Assembly: GCA_027422505.1 (NCBI GenBank)
Contig: JAPQWV010000302.1
Coordinates: forward strand, 186,001 to 250,000
DNA from: Craterostigma plantagineum
Lineage: Eukaryota; Streptophyta; Magnoliopsida; Lamiales; Linderniaceae
Length of the DNA: 64,000 nucleotides
Reading direction: 5' to 3'
The notes under the pieces were generated by a model. That model had not been told where the DNA came from and ran no database searches. It was given only the letters and a program-made list of their open reading frames with translations. Each line of letters begins with the position of its first letter. The first letter of the stretch is position 1. The translations under genes were made by a program, and so were the position numbers. Shown here in pieces: positions 1 through 11,468 of this stretch.

Positions 1-3000
1 CTCTTGGCGGAGGTCAGTGACTTTGCAGACGGGGGCCCGATTCATTTCCAGAGCGATGTTTTCCTCATCGGATAGCGTCCTCTTTGTGCACTTGTTGCAA
101 AGAAGGCTCCATCGATAGAGCTTCTTCTTTTCCTCGCTCCAATTTTGGATGTTCATCAGCTCATATTCGTTGAAGGTTGTGATGATCTGCTCCTTGCGCC
201 GCCAGATCCTCTTCCTGATCTCTTCTTGAAACGGCGCGGTGATCTTTTTGTTTTCCCACGGTGCTTCCGGTATATCCACCGTGGGCACATCCGTTTGAGC
301 AGCAGGAGCCTCAGTTTGCTGCGCTTGGAATTGTAGGATGTTCTCGAGCTCGGCAGGTTCAGCGTCGTACTCCTCTCCGTTCTCGTCGTCTGCGGTGTTG
401 ATCGGCGTGAGCGAGGCTTCCTTTAGCAGACGTCGAGCGTTTTCCACCAACTTCCTGGCTGCTACTGCATCAGTGGGTGTGTACAGCCATTCATCGTTGA
501 AGATGTAGGCCTCGATCTCGTTTTGTGCGCAGTAGACGTCCTCGGAAGCCAGATTGGAATCGATATCGAGAGGGGTATGGCTATGTGGTGGCGAGGGTGT
601 TGCGTCAGAGGAGTTTGTGGATTGTGAGGATGGTTGTGGTGGAGATTCTGGTGGTTCGGTTGAGGTAATGGTTTTGGCGAGGATGATTTGGGTGACGGGT
701 GGTGTAGATGTGGTGGTGGCCTCTAACGTCGATGTGACAGTTAGAGGTTCCGAGATGGTGGGTGGAGACTGTGTGGAGGTGGTCTCTAACGTCGATGTGA
801 CGATTATAGTTTCGGAGACGGTAATGGGTGGTGGTGAGGGTGATTTGGTTAGTGGCTCAGGGTAAACAAGGTGGGATTTTTGGCTAGTGGGGTGTGAGGT
901 TTCTGTTGCGAGCGTCGTTTCAGGTCCAGAGGAGGAGGGCGGCGTCGATTGCATGAGTCCTTGGGATTGTGAGCCCAGTTGCCTATTCTCCCCCTCGCGG
1001 CGATCTTGATCATCGTCTTGATCGTCGCGCCTGATCCCGCTAGATTCGCCTTGAGCACGGCAGGTCATCGGTTGAGTCATAATGACCTTCATTTGCTGTT
1101 CCTCCTCGTCAAGTTCCGTCATGGATTCGAATCGAGCTCTGAGGATGTAGAAGAGCTCCTTGGCGGAAATGGAGGAGAGAACAGCGTCTGCGTCCGTATG
1201 TTGCATGGGTGGTGGCGTCTCCGGGGCCACACCTTTGCCTTTGTCGACGATGGACGCATCGAGACGCTCATAGACTTTATCGAGAATAGACGCCTCAAGA
1301 GTCTTTGCAAACTCTTGAAGACGAGTCTCTAACGCGGTCTCAGTCACGAACTGGGGTAAGTTTAACAAGTTGGAATCACGAAGAAATCCAACTGTCACCG
1401 AATCGGAGAAGATAGCCGATCGGCTGCCCGTTTGCACAGGACGGGAAAAGACGGGGTCACTCAGACTTCCCGTTGGCATCATCGATGAGACAGACTCAAG
1501 CGAATGATGGCCTAGGCTCACGATTGTTGTGATGTTGGCCGTGCTAGGTCTTCCGCTCTCAGTCACAGAGACATCATCGAGCGTTCTGACAGAGTCACGA
1601 AGACTCTGTGGTGCGGTAGAGGGTGTATGTGTCCTAGAAACGTATGAAACTATGGGGAGTGAGGGCACTATACTCGATGTGCATGAAGAGAATGCAGTCT
1701 GAGGCGAGGGACTGCTTGTTTCAACATCGACCATCTCCAAGTGGGATGTCGATGGTATACGTGGCTTCTCGTGGAATGAAGTACCTTCCTATAGAGAGGA
1801 AGATAAGTGGGTTGGTGGGGTCGTTTGCGTGGTTGAGCCAGATGCCACGTCTTCTACTCAGGAGGTGAACACATCACCTCCTGTACCTATTGGTTCGGCT
1901 CGGCTTATCTGTGGCTGAGGAGGTCGATCGAGTTTTTGTTTCGATCGACGCTCCGTGGGGCGGCTTATGTCATCCTCACGCGACCGTTTTTTCGGAACGC
2001 GAGTGGAAGAGGATGCGGCGCGACTCGATGACTTTTTGGAGGTGGTGGTGGGGTTTTGGCTAGTCCCGGGGATAGGAGCAGTGGGGTTGATCTGCGCCGT
2101 AGGAACAGTGGATAGAGGTCGGGGGCTTTCGCGGAATGTGGCGGTTGTGGCGCGATATTCTCGGACGTGCGGATTTGATTGGTCTGCGTAGGCGAGAACT
2201 TCGTCCGAAATTATCATTGCGTGTCGATCCTTCGCCGGAGTGTTTTTCTTGGCGAACTCGACAGTGGGGATGAGGAAGTATTCCGCTGTCGGCCGGATGC
2301 GAATGTTGGTGGAGTGCAGGCGGAAATGTTTGATGAGAGCTGGGAGCCACCGCATGTAAGGGACGAAGCGGTTTGTGACTCCCTTGGCAACTTCCCGGTC
2401 GCGACGTTGGATCATTGAGACGAGATCCATCCAGATGATGTCGGCGTAGTTGTACTTGCGGTTGTGGGCGATGCCGGTGAGGATGGTGAGGATTTGAAAG
2501 TTCCGCGGTCCTGACCAGCATGCTTCCCTGACATGCATTTGTTCACCAGCAAGTACAGTGTTCGCCAGGGTTGAGGTAGATTGCGGGTGGTGACTTCACT
2601 GAGGACAAGTGGGCCCTTCTTCTTCTTGTTATCTGGTTGATAGCCCAGTCTATCAATGTCTTCAATGAGTTGTTCGTGCGTCGGTAGTGGATCGTAGGGT
2701 GAGTAGACTGGGAGTTGAAGCACTTCTTGGACTATCTTGCGAGTGAGGACCACCGTTTCTTGATCGATTTTGGCGAATAAGGTTTTAGCAAGATGGAGTG
2801 GTCCAGCTATTTGCAACGTATGCCAGAATTGTTGAAGATACACTTGTGCTTCTGGCTCGCCATGAGTGAGGGCGTGGCGAAGTGGGTGCCCTTTGAGGAT
2901 TTCTATAATGACGGGGGCATCGCACCGAAAGCTGTTCAAGTCCACCATGTAGTTGTTGGGAATCAAGGCCGCCCATTGACTCATTGGGAAGATCTGCTCC

Positions 3001-3104
3001 GGTGGTGGGACATAGGTACGCGTGTTGAGTTCGATGCGAGCGACGTCCCTTTGGATTGCAGCAGCCTCAAGCGCTTCAAGTGTACCTTGATCTTTGTTAG
3101 TCAT
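1..3104 (-). pseudogene. ORF3 of Sirevirus-like element (env-like or accessory protein), partial
   Basis: Starts at 3104 with a 230-codon frame, shifts once near 2510, continues from 2538, and then stays in one frame down to the window edge except for stops at 1858 (TGA) and near 1789 (TAG). I translated 1-1790 by hand and found no other stop, so the original ORF exceeded 1000 codons. The N-terminal part has HPLRHALTHGEPEAQVYLQQ and LPQPWRTLYLLVNKC, a domain I recognise from the extra ORFs of copia elements in other eudicots. Then come a basic Ser/Pro-rich linker, a long Thr/Ser/Pro-rich region and a charged C-terminal part (KKKTTFNEYELMN reversed in order by strand). The function is unknown; Sirevirus ORFs at this place have been called env-like. 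No clear signal peptide or membrane segment was seen. Confidence 0.7.
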
Positions 3105-3139
3105 ATCTGTACTCGACAGTAATTGTAAAATGAGTAGTA

Positions 3140-5025
3140 CTGACTAAGTTGCGAAAATGATAAAACGAAACATAGAATTGCCCAAACATATAAAAAAATT
3201 CAAATTAAAGCTAATTTAGAGTCCTTTTGAAATAGTTGTTAAGATTTGAATGATTGTCATGTGATAAAATTCGCTAAGCATAACACATAGTCATGTCAAG
3301 AAAATTTTCGCATTTTGTGTAAAAGTTCGCATTTAATGAAAATTTCGCAGATTATAACACGTAGACATGACGAGAAATTTTTCGCATATTGTGTAATGGA
3401 CGCATATCAAGGAAAAGTTTCGCAGATAGAGAAAATTTTCGCATGTTGTGTAAAAGTTCGCATGTAATGGAAAATTCGCTAAGTGTAACACGTAGAAATT
3501 TTCGCACGTAATGTTACTTTTCGGATATCAGGGAAATTTCGCAGATAGAGAAAATTTTCGCATGTTGTGTAAAAGTTCGCATGTAATGGAAAATTCGCTA
3601 AGTGTAATACGTAGATTTTTTTCGCACATAATGTTACTTTTCGCATATCAAGGGAATTTCACAGATAGAGAAAATTTTCGCATGTATTAGGAAATTCGCA
3701 AGTGATAGCACATAGACATGTCGTGAGAAATTTTCGCAGATTGAGTAAAATTTCGCAAGTATGGAAAATTTTCGCAAGTTAAGAAATCTCGCAAGTTGTC
3801 CAAATTTTTCGCATGTTATATGAAAGTTTCGCGGAGGAAAAAGCTTTGTGGATTGAGAAACTTTTGTTTTACTGTGGTTGCGAAATAGTGAAGATGCGAA
3901 AATATGTAATATGAAGTGATGTGTTATGAGAATTTCGCGGGGCAAAACTCACTGTAGCAGAAATAGTTTTGGCGTGAGGGAAAAGATTTTCTAGGATAAA
4001 CTTTCGCGGGACTCCACATGCTGTAGCAGCGAAAAAAAAGGTTTTAACACATGTAAATTCTCGGGTGAAAGTTTTCGCAGGACCTTAGTCACTGTAGCAG
4101 TGAAAATTTTAACGTTAGAAATTTCTCGGATAAAGTTTCGCGGGACCTCACTCACTGTAGTGCAAGAAATTTCGCGGATAAAATAAAAGTTTCGCGGGGC
4201 TTAGCTCACTGTAGCAGCGAAATTTAACGATTAAAGCATTTTCTGAGAATTTTCTCGGTGAAGAACACAGTGCGAAAACGTGCGAAACGTTGCAATGATT
4301 TTTTGCCTTAGACCTACTCAAATCTTAACTAAAATGCAATAATCTGGACTCAATCGACTCGAAATCGGATGGGCAATGCATATTTGGGGGTATTAAACAC
4401 CAAAAACCTAGCGTTCGATTCAGAGCCGAGAAAAATTAATCCTAACTTAACAGATTTAATCAAAACGGGGCAAAACAGGATAAAATGAACGGAACTTGGT
4501 TTAATAGAGGTGTATTCATAACGAAAAGTTGATTTTGAGGACGGAGAATGCAGATAAACGGATTTTGAATGCAGATTGGACGACCGACGTTGCGAGGAGT
4601 TGCGAAATTTTGAAAAGAGGGGTTGCGAAATTTTTGAATTTTCTCGGGAATTTTAGGATTGTGAAAAAAACGTTAAGGGTTTTGGGGTTTTAGGGTTTTT
4701 GTGACTGTTCATGCGAATTTTGAGTTAATGGGCCAAAATCTCGTGGGCTTGGTCAAAACCTCAGCTGAGCTGAATTTCGCGGGCTTGGTCAAAGTTGGGT
4801 CCAATTGAAGTTCAATTGGTCCAATTTTGGCCTTTTTGACCAGAAAATTAAAAATTCAACCCAAAACATTTTAATTGGTCCAATGTTGACTCAGTTTGAC
4901 CAAACTTTAAAATTTCAACCCAAATTAAAAATTCAACCCAAAACATTTTAATTGGTCCAATTTTGACTCAGTTTGACCAAACTTTAAAATTTCAACCCAA
5001 TTTTTAATTTTTTTTTTAATCAGAA
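3140..5025. repeat. Non-coding spacer between pol and ORF3 with nested short repeats
   Basis: 3140-4260 is packed with TTTTCGCA/TTTCGCGG motifs. It includes a ~119-bp tandem pair beginning near 3431 and 3550, and five copies of a block ending CACTGTAGCAG(C)GAAA near 3951, 4017, 4091, 4153 and 4209. 4840-5000 holds a ~78-bp tandem pair built from TTAATTGGTCCAATnTTGACTC and TTTGACCAAACTTTAAAATTTCAACCC. No reading frame of note was found. It belongs to the retroelement. Confidence 0.65.
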
Positions 5026-5106
5026 ACTCCCCCTTAATCTAAAACTCCCCTTTTGAAAAAAATGGAAAAATCAGACGCTCCCCCTTAATCGAAAACTCCC
5101 CTTCAA
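5026..5106 (-). other. Cluster of polypurine-tract-like motifs
   Basis: The plus strand shows four short C-rich tracts (ACTCCCCCTTAATC, ACTCCCCTTTT, GCTCCCCCTTAATC, ACTCCCCTTCA) within 80 bp. On the coding strand these read as AAGGGGGAG or AAGGGGAG. Repeated polypurine tracts of this form downstream of pol are, from memory of the Sirevirus literature, a clade mark. They would prime plus-strand DNA synthesis. Confidence 0.6.
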
Positions 5107-5195
5107 AAGACATAATTCAGAAGACACATAGAAAATGGAATGAAGTGGAAAAGGAAATATGTACACTTTATCAAAGTTCATGTAGGGTCGATTGA

Positions 5196-8100
5196 TCACA
5201 ACTGAATATTCAACATGCCCAACATAGTCACTAGATGTTGGAATCGTTTGACATCCAACGGTTTTGTGAAAATGTCGGCTAGTTGATCTTCGTTTGTGAC
5301 GTAGTGCAATTCAATCGTCCCTTGTTCGACATGTTCTTTGATGAAGTGGTGACGAATATCTATGTGTTTCGTTCTCGAGTGATGAACCGGATTACTCGTC
5401 ATCGCAATAGCACTTTTTGAGTCACAATAAATGGGAATTTTATCAACATGAAAATTAAAATCTCGTAGTTGGGTTCTCATCCACAAAAGCTGTGAACAGC
5501 AACTAGCGGCGGCGACATATGCCTCCGTCGATGAAGTTGAGACACAGTTTTGTTTTCGAGACGACCAACTTACGAGTTTACCGCCCAAGAAGTGTGCAGC
5601 TCCAGAGGTGCTTTTTCGGTCCATCTTGCATCCTGCGTAATCCGAGTCAGAGAATCCAACCAATTTGAAGTCCGATCGAGTGGGGTACCACAAACCCAGA
5701 TTGGGTGTTCCTTTGAGATAGCGGAGAATCCTTTTGACGGCAGTGAAATGGGATTCCTTCGGTGTTGCCTGAAAGCGAGCGCAGATTCCTGTCGAGAGAA
5801 CAATATCCGATCGACTAGCAGTGAGGTATAAAAGAGAGCCTATTATCCCTCGATAGACGGTTTGGTCAACGGGAGCACCAGATGGGTCCGCGTCGGGTCG
5901 GCCAGAGGGTGACATAGGTGTAGCAGCAGTCTTCGCATCCTTCATTCCATATTTTTCGAGGATGTCATGGATGTATTTGGACTGATTGATGAAGATTCCG
6001 TCGGGGAGTTGCTTTACTTGAAGACCAAGAAAGAAATTCAGCTCACCCATCATACTCATTTCGAATTTCTCTTTCATCAATTCTGCGAACTCTTCACACA
6101 GTTGTGGTTCAGTCGATCCAAAAATGATGTCATCGACATAAATCTGTACAATCATGATGTCCGGGCCACTCCGCTTGGTGAAGAGAGTTGTATCCAGAGA
6201 TCCTTTCTTGAAACCAGACTGAACAAGAAAGTCTGAAAGGACGTCATACCAAGCTCGGGGAGCCTGTTTTAGTCCGTAGAGGGCCTTGTAGAGTCGATAT
6301 ACGTGATGAGGAAACTCTTCGCTCAAGAACCCTTCAGGTTGATCAACGTACACTTCTTCTTTGAGAATTCCATTCAGAAATGCAGTCTTCACGTCCATTT
6401 GGTAGACTTTAAAGTTTTTGTGAGCAGCAAAGGTAAGAAAAATTCGTATGGCTTCGATCCTGGCAACTGGGGCGAAAGTTTCATCGTAGTCGATGCCTTC
6501 TTGTTGGTTGTACCCCTTAGCCACAAGTCTTGCTTTATTGCGGATAACAACACCGTCTTCATCCTTTTTGTTCTTGAAGATCCACTTTGTGCCGATAATG
6601 GATCTATTGTGAGGTCGTGGTACGAGTTCCCAAACTTGTAAACGTTCAAACTGATTTATTTCCTCCTGCATTGCAATCAGCCAATCAGGATCGTTGAGAG
6701 CTTCAGCTACTCGTGATGGTTCGACTTGACTGAGATAGCAAGCAAACAGACTTTCATTCATCGTAGCCGAACGTGTCGAGACACCAGATGTGGGATCCCC
6801 AATAATCTGATCTGTTGGATGAGAGCGAGCCCAAAGTGGTATATTGGTCTGAGATGAGCTGGCCGCATTTGTATCGGTTGGAGGTTCATTGGATTGGGGT
6901 CCGGTGTCCGAAGAAGAGATCTCAACCGTAGTAGATTGAGAGGGTTCAGCATCAGGATCAGCAATGTTCCCAGGGTTGGGTGAAATGTCGTCTTCGTTGA
7001 GATTGAGCGCATCCAAGTTTGGAGGGACGACGTCATTGCCGATAGCTGGTGGTGTAGGTGGAGTGGGTGCAGCGGTAGGTTGAGTGGTGGCGGTGGGAGT
7101 CTTGGGCACTGGATAGAAGTACTCGAAAAGCAGATCGAGATCCAGTTCACCAGAGTTGCCCTCAGATGAGGAAGTTTCCGCCATTGAAGGTTGACCTTTT
7201 GTCAACGACTGTAGGAGACCTGGTTCTGGACTGATATGAGCAGAAGCCATGATGTCGCCTTCGCTTTCGTCAAAGGTGATATTTGTGCTCTCAATGACAG
7301 ATCGTTTCTCCTTAAGATAGACTCTGTATGCCTTCGAGTTCAGCGAATATCCAACAAAGATGCCTTCAAGTGCTTTTGGATCAAGCTTCCCAAGATGTTG
7401 GCGATCATTGGCCACAAAACATCGGCAACCGAAGACCCTTCGAAAAGATATATCGAGGATACGACGGTTATTCAGCATCTCGTATGGGGTGCGGTTGAAT
7501 CTCTTGTGGATGGAAGCCCCGTTTTGCGTGTAGCAAGCCGTTTGAATAGCTTCGCCCCAAAGAGAGTGAGGAAGGCCGGATTGGATGAGGAGAGTCCTAG
7601 CTGCTTCAACTAGTGTCTTATTTTTACGCTCAACGACACCATTCTGTTCCGGTGTCTTCACAGCTGAGAACTGCTGGGTGATGCCCTGAGTGGCATAGAA
7701 ATCACTGAGCTTCTTGTTCTTAAACTCAGTTCTGTTGTCAGTTCTGATAATCCGAACCTTTTGTTGATGAAGGGTTTGGGACGTAACAACAAACGCGATG
7801 ATTATATCAGGAACTTCATCCTTTGTACGAATGAGTTTCGTCCACGTATAGCGTGAGAAGTCGTCGACAATCACAAGAATGTACCGTCTTCCTCCGAGTG
7901 TAGCCGTAGGCATTGGGCCACATAGATCCATGTGTAAGAGCTCAAGGATGAGCTTAGAGGACGGTGTTTCCTTGGAGATGTGACACGATCGCTTTATCTT
8001 CCCCAATTCACAGGAAGAGCAGAGGTGTTCCTTATGATATGTCAATTGGGGTAGACCGTTGACGAGTTTATTCTGACGCAGTTTGTTGATGGTCTTGAAG

Positions 8101-8519
8101 TTGAGATGTGAAAGACGCCGGTGCCATAGATCGTTCAACTTGGGTGCGGCTCGTGAGAGAAGGCATATAGGTCGAGAGGTCGTAAGATTGAGTACATAAA
8201 GGTGAGACGTGCGCGTTCCAGAAAGAAGAGGCTGTCCCGAGGCATCTATAATGCTGCAGATGTCAGATTCGAAGAGAACCTTGTATCATTTGTCGCAAAA
8301 ACGACCAATGCTGAAGAGATTGTAGCTCAAACCCTCGACATAAGAGATGCCCTTAATCGTCAGCTTGTCATGGACGAGATCACCAGTTCAGAGAATTGGC
8401 GCCATTTGACTGTTTCCGAAGGAGACCCTTCCGAGATAGCGCTCGGAGAAGTTGCTCAACAGCTCCTTGTTCCCCATCATGTGTGTGGAGCAACCCGAGT
8501 CTAGATACCACACATGACA
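5196..8519 (-). pseudogene. copia pol: protease, integrase, reverse transcriptase, RNase H
   Basis: The aspartic protease motif WYLDSGCSTHM lies at about 8480-8510, with an in-frame stop and shift soon after and another stop near 8285. From 8138 to 5196 the frame is open for 980 codons. It has the integrase zinc motif ([14 protein letters not shown]), the catalytic core ([30 protein letters not shown]), the reverse transcriptase ([11 protein letters not shown], the YVDDIIFGS catalytic motif) and RNase H ([39 protein letters not shown]). Length and order are normal for copia. The intact integrase-RT-RNase H block beside a broken protease implies fairly recent decay. Confidence 0.95.
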
Positions 8520-8531
8520 GACCTGCAATCA

Positions 8532-10441
8532 TCAGCAAACGTTGGGTCCCCGTTTACGGACGGGACCTGCTTGTGATACAAGTAAAATTTTCATGCGCTC
8601 AATGGGAAATGTGGTTTCTAAATCAGATTGTGTCGGTTCTAATTTAGCTTTCCCTTTGTCATTTGTTTGATGAGGCGGGATTATGGTTTTTCTAACCCAT
8701 ATTTTCCTATCTTGTGCTTGCATGTATGGCGCCTTATACATGAATTGGCGTGGGGAATGTGGTTGTCGTTTTCGTGCTTCGGTTTTGGTCGCCTTTGGCT
8801 TGCGAGCAGTCGGTGAGTTTGCGTTTGACGACGAGAGACGTTTACGCTTAACGTTAGGTTTAGGCGAGATGGGAGAATTCAAAGACGTAGTAGAGGAGGT
8901 TCGCTTGCGTGGTCGGAGTGTTGCGTGTTTATGTGTGTCATATTCATGAAAGCGTGGGAGAACAAAGTCATCGCAGCAGCACATAGACATAAGCTTGGTA
9001 AAAGAAAGATAAGTTTTGGCAACATAATTGTCTACGACCATAGGATATTGGGATTCAGTACATAGAGAGGAAAGACGAATATAGGATGGTCTTTTCTTCT
9101 TGTCATCGAAGAGCGGATTCTCCTTTATTTCATACGAACTCCCTTCCAGAGACGTCGAACTCACATTCCCTGTATCCATAAGAATACGAGAGTTAGTGTT
9201 AGAACATATGTCAGCTTCAGGAGACATCTTCGCCGTCCTCTTACATGTACATGTTCGAGAATCGGGTACTTGACTCGACGTAGAGGGTTCGTTCGTATTG
9301 TGAAATTGCTCTAGGGTAAAGATTTTGCTAAGTAGATCTTCTCGCTCTTTTGCAAAGGCTTTCCGCTCTAATTCTAGGATTCGTTCTAGTTCTGCTATGA
9401 TCAGAAGTTTTTCTGGGACATAGATGCGAGAAAGTGCTTCTCGGAAAGCGATTTCCTGTTCTTCGGTTGGGAACTGAGACTTGATGTCTTCAGACAGTGA
9501 AGGCTTTTTAGTCTTATCACTAGCATTCAATTCCGTGTAGTCGTACGCGATTTCTGCCCAAAGTATGTTCTGTTCCCTTTTTTCTTCTGGCAGCACAGTG
9601 GAGGAGGATCTTACAAATGGCATGAGCTGTGAGGGAGTACCCTTCCTCGTTTGTAGGAATGATGTACTGTACATGTTATACCTTTTAACAATTAGCGGCG
9701 TTGGATCACAGTTGCTGGCCAGGCCGATTCCCATTCGGGCGTCGTAGAATTCTGTTTCAACTGGTTGGTTCAATAGGCATAAGATGTGTGCGGCCTTTTT
9801 TCTGAGGTGAAGTTGCTCTTCAAGTTCTTTCACCTTGCGGTATAGCCTAACTCTTTCCTTCGTAAGCAGTTCATATTGGGAGGCCGTCAGGAGGCGAGAA
9901 GTTTCACATGAACTGATGGCTAGTGTAGTTTCCTTAACCTTAGTCTCACTTAGTTTGTTCTTGCTTTGCAGACGTTTGACTAACGCTTCAGAGGCCATTA
10001 GACGTTCGTTTGCACAAGCGAGCTCTTCTACTTTTAAACTAAGTAAGGCATAGTTGTTTTCAAATTTTAGCTTAAGTTCATCATAGTCCCTAGCGTCTAC
10101 GGTGGGTTTCTTAATGGTGTGTCGGTGATTAAAAACATCATCGAGTTGTGAGATTCGTACCTCAGACTCGGCATTGGTGGGAGTCTTAGCTGTGTTCTCA
10201 CCGATGTCAACAATCTCCTCGTCCCCGTCCTGTTCGACCAGCCTTTCCATGCAGCAATCTTCATCCTTAGGCTCCTCGTCTTCTGAAGTGTCGTTCACCC
10301 ACTCAGCCTCTTCGGTGAGAAGAACTTTCCCACTTTCCATTTTGCGGTCAATCTGGCCTTACGGTCGTAGTAGCCAGAGTCCTTGACGCGTGGTGCGTGG
10401 CATTCCTTGGAAAAGTGGCATGACTTTCCACATCGAAAGCA
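8532..10441 (-). pseudogene. gag zinc knuckle and long coiled-coil extension
   Basis: A CCHC knuckle (CFRCGKSCHFSKEC, spacing C-2-C-4-H-4-C) lies at 10400-10441 in its own frame. A shift then leads into a 602-codon frame (10340-8532). It starts with an acidic stretch (KVLLTEEAEW, many D/E), continues with a heptad-rich coiled coil over roughly residues 90-190 and 300-350 (KVEELACANERL, KVKELEEQLHL, ELERILELERK), and ends with a basic, Ser/Pro-rich tail. Such a long Gag extension is typical of Sireviruses and less so of other copia clades. It runs directly into the protease region at about 8519. Confidence 0.8.
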
Positions 10442-11468
10442 CTTCACAGACTTCTGAGGTGCTGATTCCTCCTCTTTCTTTGTCGGCTTGGCTTCCTCCG
10501 TGGGGATGGTCTTTTTGGTGCCGCTATAGGTTCTTTGGCGATTGGAGGAGGATGAGGATTTTTCCCGATCATCTTTGAGACCAGCTTAGTGAGCATTGCC
10601 AGTTGCTTGCGTAGATCACGAACATCTTCATCAGACTCTGTATCAGCTTCGGATCCTGAAGAGATGTCAGATACAGTAGCTGGTAGCTTCCCTTTGTTCT
10701 GTTTGGTCTTAGTGGCGGAAGATCGTTCATTGGTCTTGTTCGAGAGGAGGGCCAGTGGGTCGACTCGAGTGTTAGTGGACTGGGGTTGCACGTAAGGAGC
10801 ATAGGCTGACAGACTGTCATAGAGAGCATGGATGGAAGTGTTGGAGAGGTCCTTACTCTGAATCATCATCACGATTGCATTGCCCCAATGTGGTTTGAGG
10901 CTACCAAGGAAGCGGTTGTTGATATCGAATTTGTCCCTCGAGATCCTGGCTTTCTTGAGTTCATTGATGACCTTCAAGTATCGGAGGTATGTGTCACGCA
11001 GTTCCTCTCCTTCATAGGCCTGGAAGTGTTCATACTGCGAGAGACATGCTGATTTCCTCCCTTGAGCACTCTCAGTTGTGCCTGCCATAATTTCCACGAG
11101 TTCATCCCATATTTCCTTAGCAGTTGTGCAGCACTCAATGTGAGCGTAGACCTCGTTTCCCATAGCTTGGAAGAGATATCCTTTGGCAGTCTCATCGGCC
11201 TGTACGCGAGCCTGTTCATCCTCATTAATGGTACCTCTTGGAGTGCGGCGTTCATCCATGGGAGGGTTTGCGTTTGGCTGTGCAGGGATGATTGTCCATA
11301 ACTGTGCTGGGCCGTTGAAGATGGAGTCCAGAAGGTATTGAGAGAGTGGTGCGCCTTTGTTCCCGATGAACGTGAGGAACCGGTTCGTCATATGCTGTAG
11401 TCGCCTTGTCGCAGCATCGGAGGCCTGGTGTCGGAGCCCACTGTTGAGATGTCATTCGTGGTAGACAT
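10442..11468 (-). pseudogene. gag, UBN2-type capsid region (frameshifted)
   Basis: The first ATG of the gag frame is at 11468. The first 26 codons contain LRQGDYSI, the usual start of a copia Gag. A one-base loss near 11390 shifts the frame at the expected Trp, after which a 315-codon frame continues to 10444. It carries RFLTFIGNKG, AKEIWDELVE and LRDTYLRYLKVINELKK, typical of the UBN2/DUF4219 Gag family that forms the capsid. The frame is lost again in the Lys/Arg-rich tail just before the zinc knuckle, so capsid and knuckle are now in different frames. Gag would package element RNA in cytoplasmic particles. Confidence 0.85.

Noticed and set aside
554..865. Plus-strand frame rich in Val/Gly near the left edge
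   Set aside because: Antisense shadow of the Thr/Pro-rich part of ORF3, which is open on the minus strand for the whole stretch.
4670..4705. Telomere-like TTTAGGG words
   Set aside because: Only a pair of imperfect copies in retroelement spacer; not an interstitial telomere array.
1..5195. 3' LTR of the Sirevirus inside the window
   Set aside because: I searched for TGTTGGTCCCGAATG and the inner LTR words and found no second copy; it must lie left of position 1.
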